DNA of 11,649 nucleotides, taken from assembly GCA_934177545.1 (NCBI GenBank), contig CAKPPI010000028.1:1-11649 (forward strand). The letters are read 5' to 3'. The notes under the pieces are model-generated. The model was not told the DNA's origin. It was given only the letters and a program-made list of their open reading frames with translations, and searched no databases. Shown here piece by piece: positions 11,583 through 11,649 of the stretch. Every line of letters begins with the position of its first letter. Positions within the stretch are counted from its first letter, which is position 1. Source of the DNA: an uncultured Bacilli bacterium. GTDB taxonomy: Bacteria; Bacillota_I; Bacilli_A; RF39; UBA660. The translations under genes were made by a program, and so were the position numbers.

Positions 11583-11649
11583 AAGTATCACCACCCTTCT
11601 AGTTATAATAGAAGGGAAAGCATCTGATATTCAAATGTATCCGAATTAA

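Larger units (their letters stand above)
10381..11649. repeat. Tandem array of four type I toxin-antitoxin-like units
   Basis: Four direct repeats are present, judged by the conserved TATACAG just after the antitoxin -10: 10444, 10651, 11021 and 11388. Spacings are 207, 370 and 367 bp. Each complete unit holds, left to right, a plus-strand structured RNA gene, a minus-strand 23-codon hydrophobic peptide gene, the peptide mRNA leader and its promoter. Unit 1 lacks about 162 bp of the peptide half. Unit 4 is cut by the window end just before its peptide promoter, so the array may continue. Units 1 and 3 share one set of diagnostic bases and units 2 and 4 another. Confidence 0.9.

Noticed and set aside
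10381..11649. CRISPR array, or a ToxIN-type (type III) RNA antitoxin repeat
   Set aside because: Repeat units are about 370 bp with internal promoters and terminators, not 25-40 bp repeats with spacers, and no cas gene or protein toxin gene is adjacent.

Overview
The window looks like chromosome from an AT-rich, low-GC Gram-positive relative (Bacillota or Mycoplasmatota type, for example an uncultured gut Bacilli lineage). Coding strands favour AGA, TTA and ATA, ribosome binding sites are strong AGGAGG/GGTGAT types, and promoters are near sigma-A consensus. TGA acts as a stop codon (genes ending at 4585 and 7255), so this is not a Mycoplasma code-4 genome. No rRNA, tRNA, CRISPR array or recognisable transposase is visible.

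Positions 1-318 hold no gene I trust: a C9 homopolymer, an unusual patch of base composition and weak hairpins. A minus-strand block (319-3566) carries a thioredoxin-like membrane-anchored protein, a bacterial PH-domain protein and a HerA/DUF87 ATPase. A divergent plus-strand operon (3680-6596) encodes three tightly packed parts of the (R)-2-hydroxyacyl-CoA dehydratase/activase superfamily: two DUF2229-type proteins and a BadF/BcrA/HgdC-type ATPase. It ends in a bidirectional terminator shared with a convergent minus-strand pair (a membrane-anchored protein and a DUF3592-like protein, 6617-8028). Further on the minus strand lie an ABC-F ATPase (8113-9693) and a small HAD-like protein (9775-10284).

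The most striking part is 10381-11649: an unannotated tandem array of about 370-bp units that continues to the window edge. Each complete unit holds two convergent transcription units. On the plus strand there is a structured RNA of about 118 nt with a TTGTTA-17-TAAAAT promoter and an intrinsic terminator. On the minus strand there is a 23-codon gene for a very hydrophobic peptide with a good ribosome binding site and a TTGAAA-17-TACTAT promoter with extended -10. The plus RNA ends at the peptide stop codon and is perfectly antisense to the peptide mRNA 3' UTR. The predicted peptide mRNA has complementary ends (12 + 13 bp) and a hairpin over its ribosome binding site. This is the architecture of a type I toxin-antitoxin system (membrane peptide toxin plus antisense RNA). 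I do not recognise the peptide as Fst, TxpA, BsrG or Ldr. There are three complete peptide genes and four antisense RNA genes. The first unit lost its toxin promoter and most of its toxin gene in a deletion of about 162 bp, leaving an orphan antitoxin RNA. Units alternate between two sequence types (A-B-A-B), and each antisense RNA has its own variable loop, which suggests duplication followed by divergence of pairing specificity. All functional statements about this array are inferred from sequence layout; none is demonstrated.
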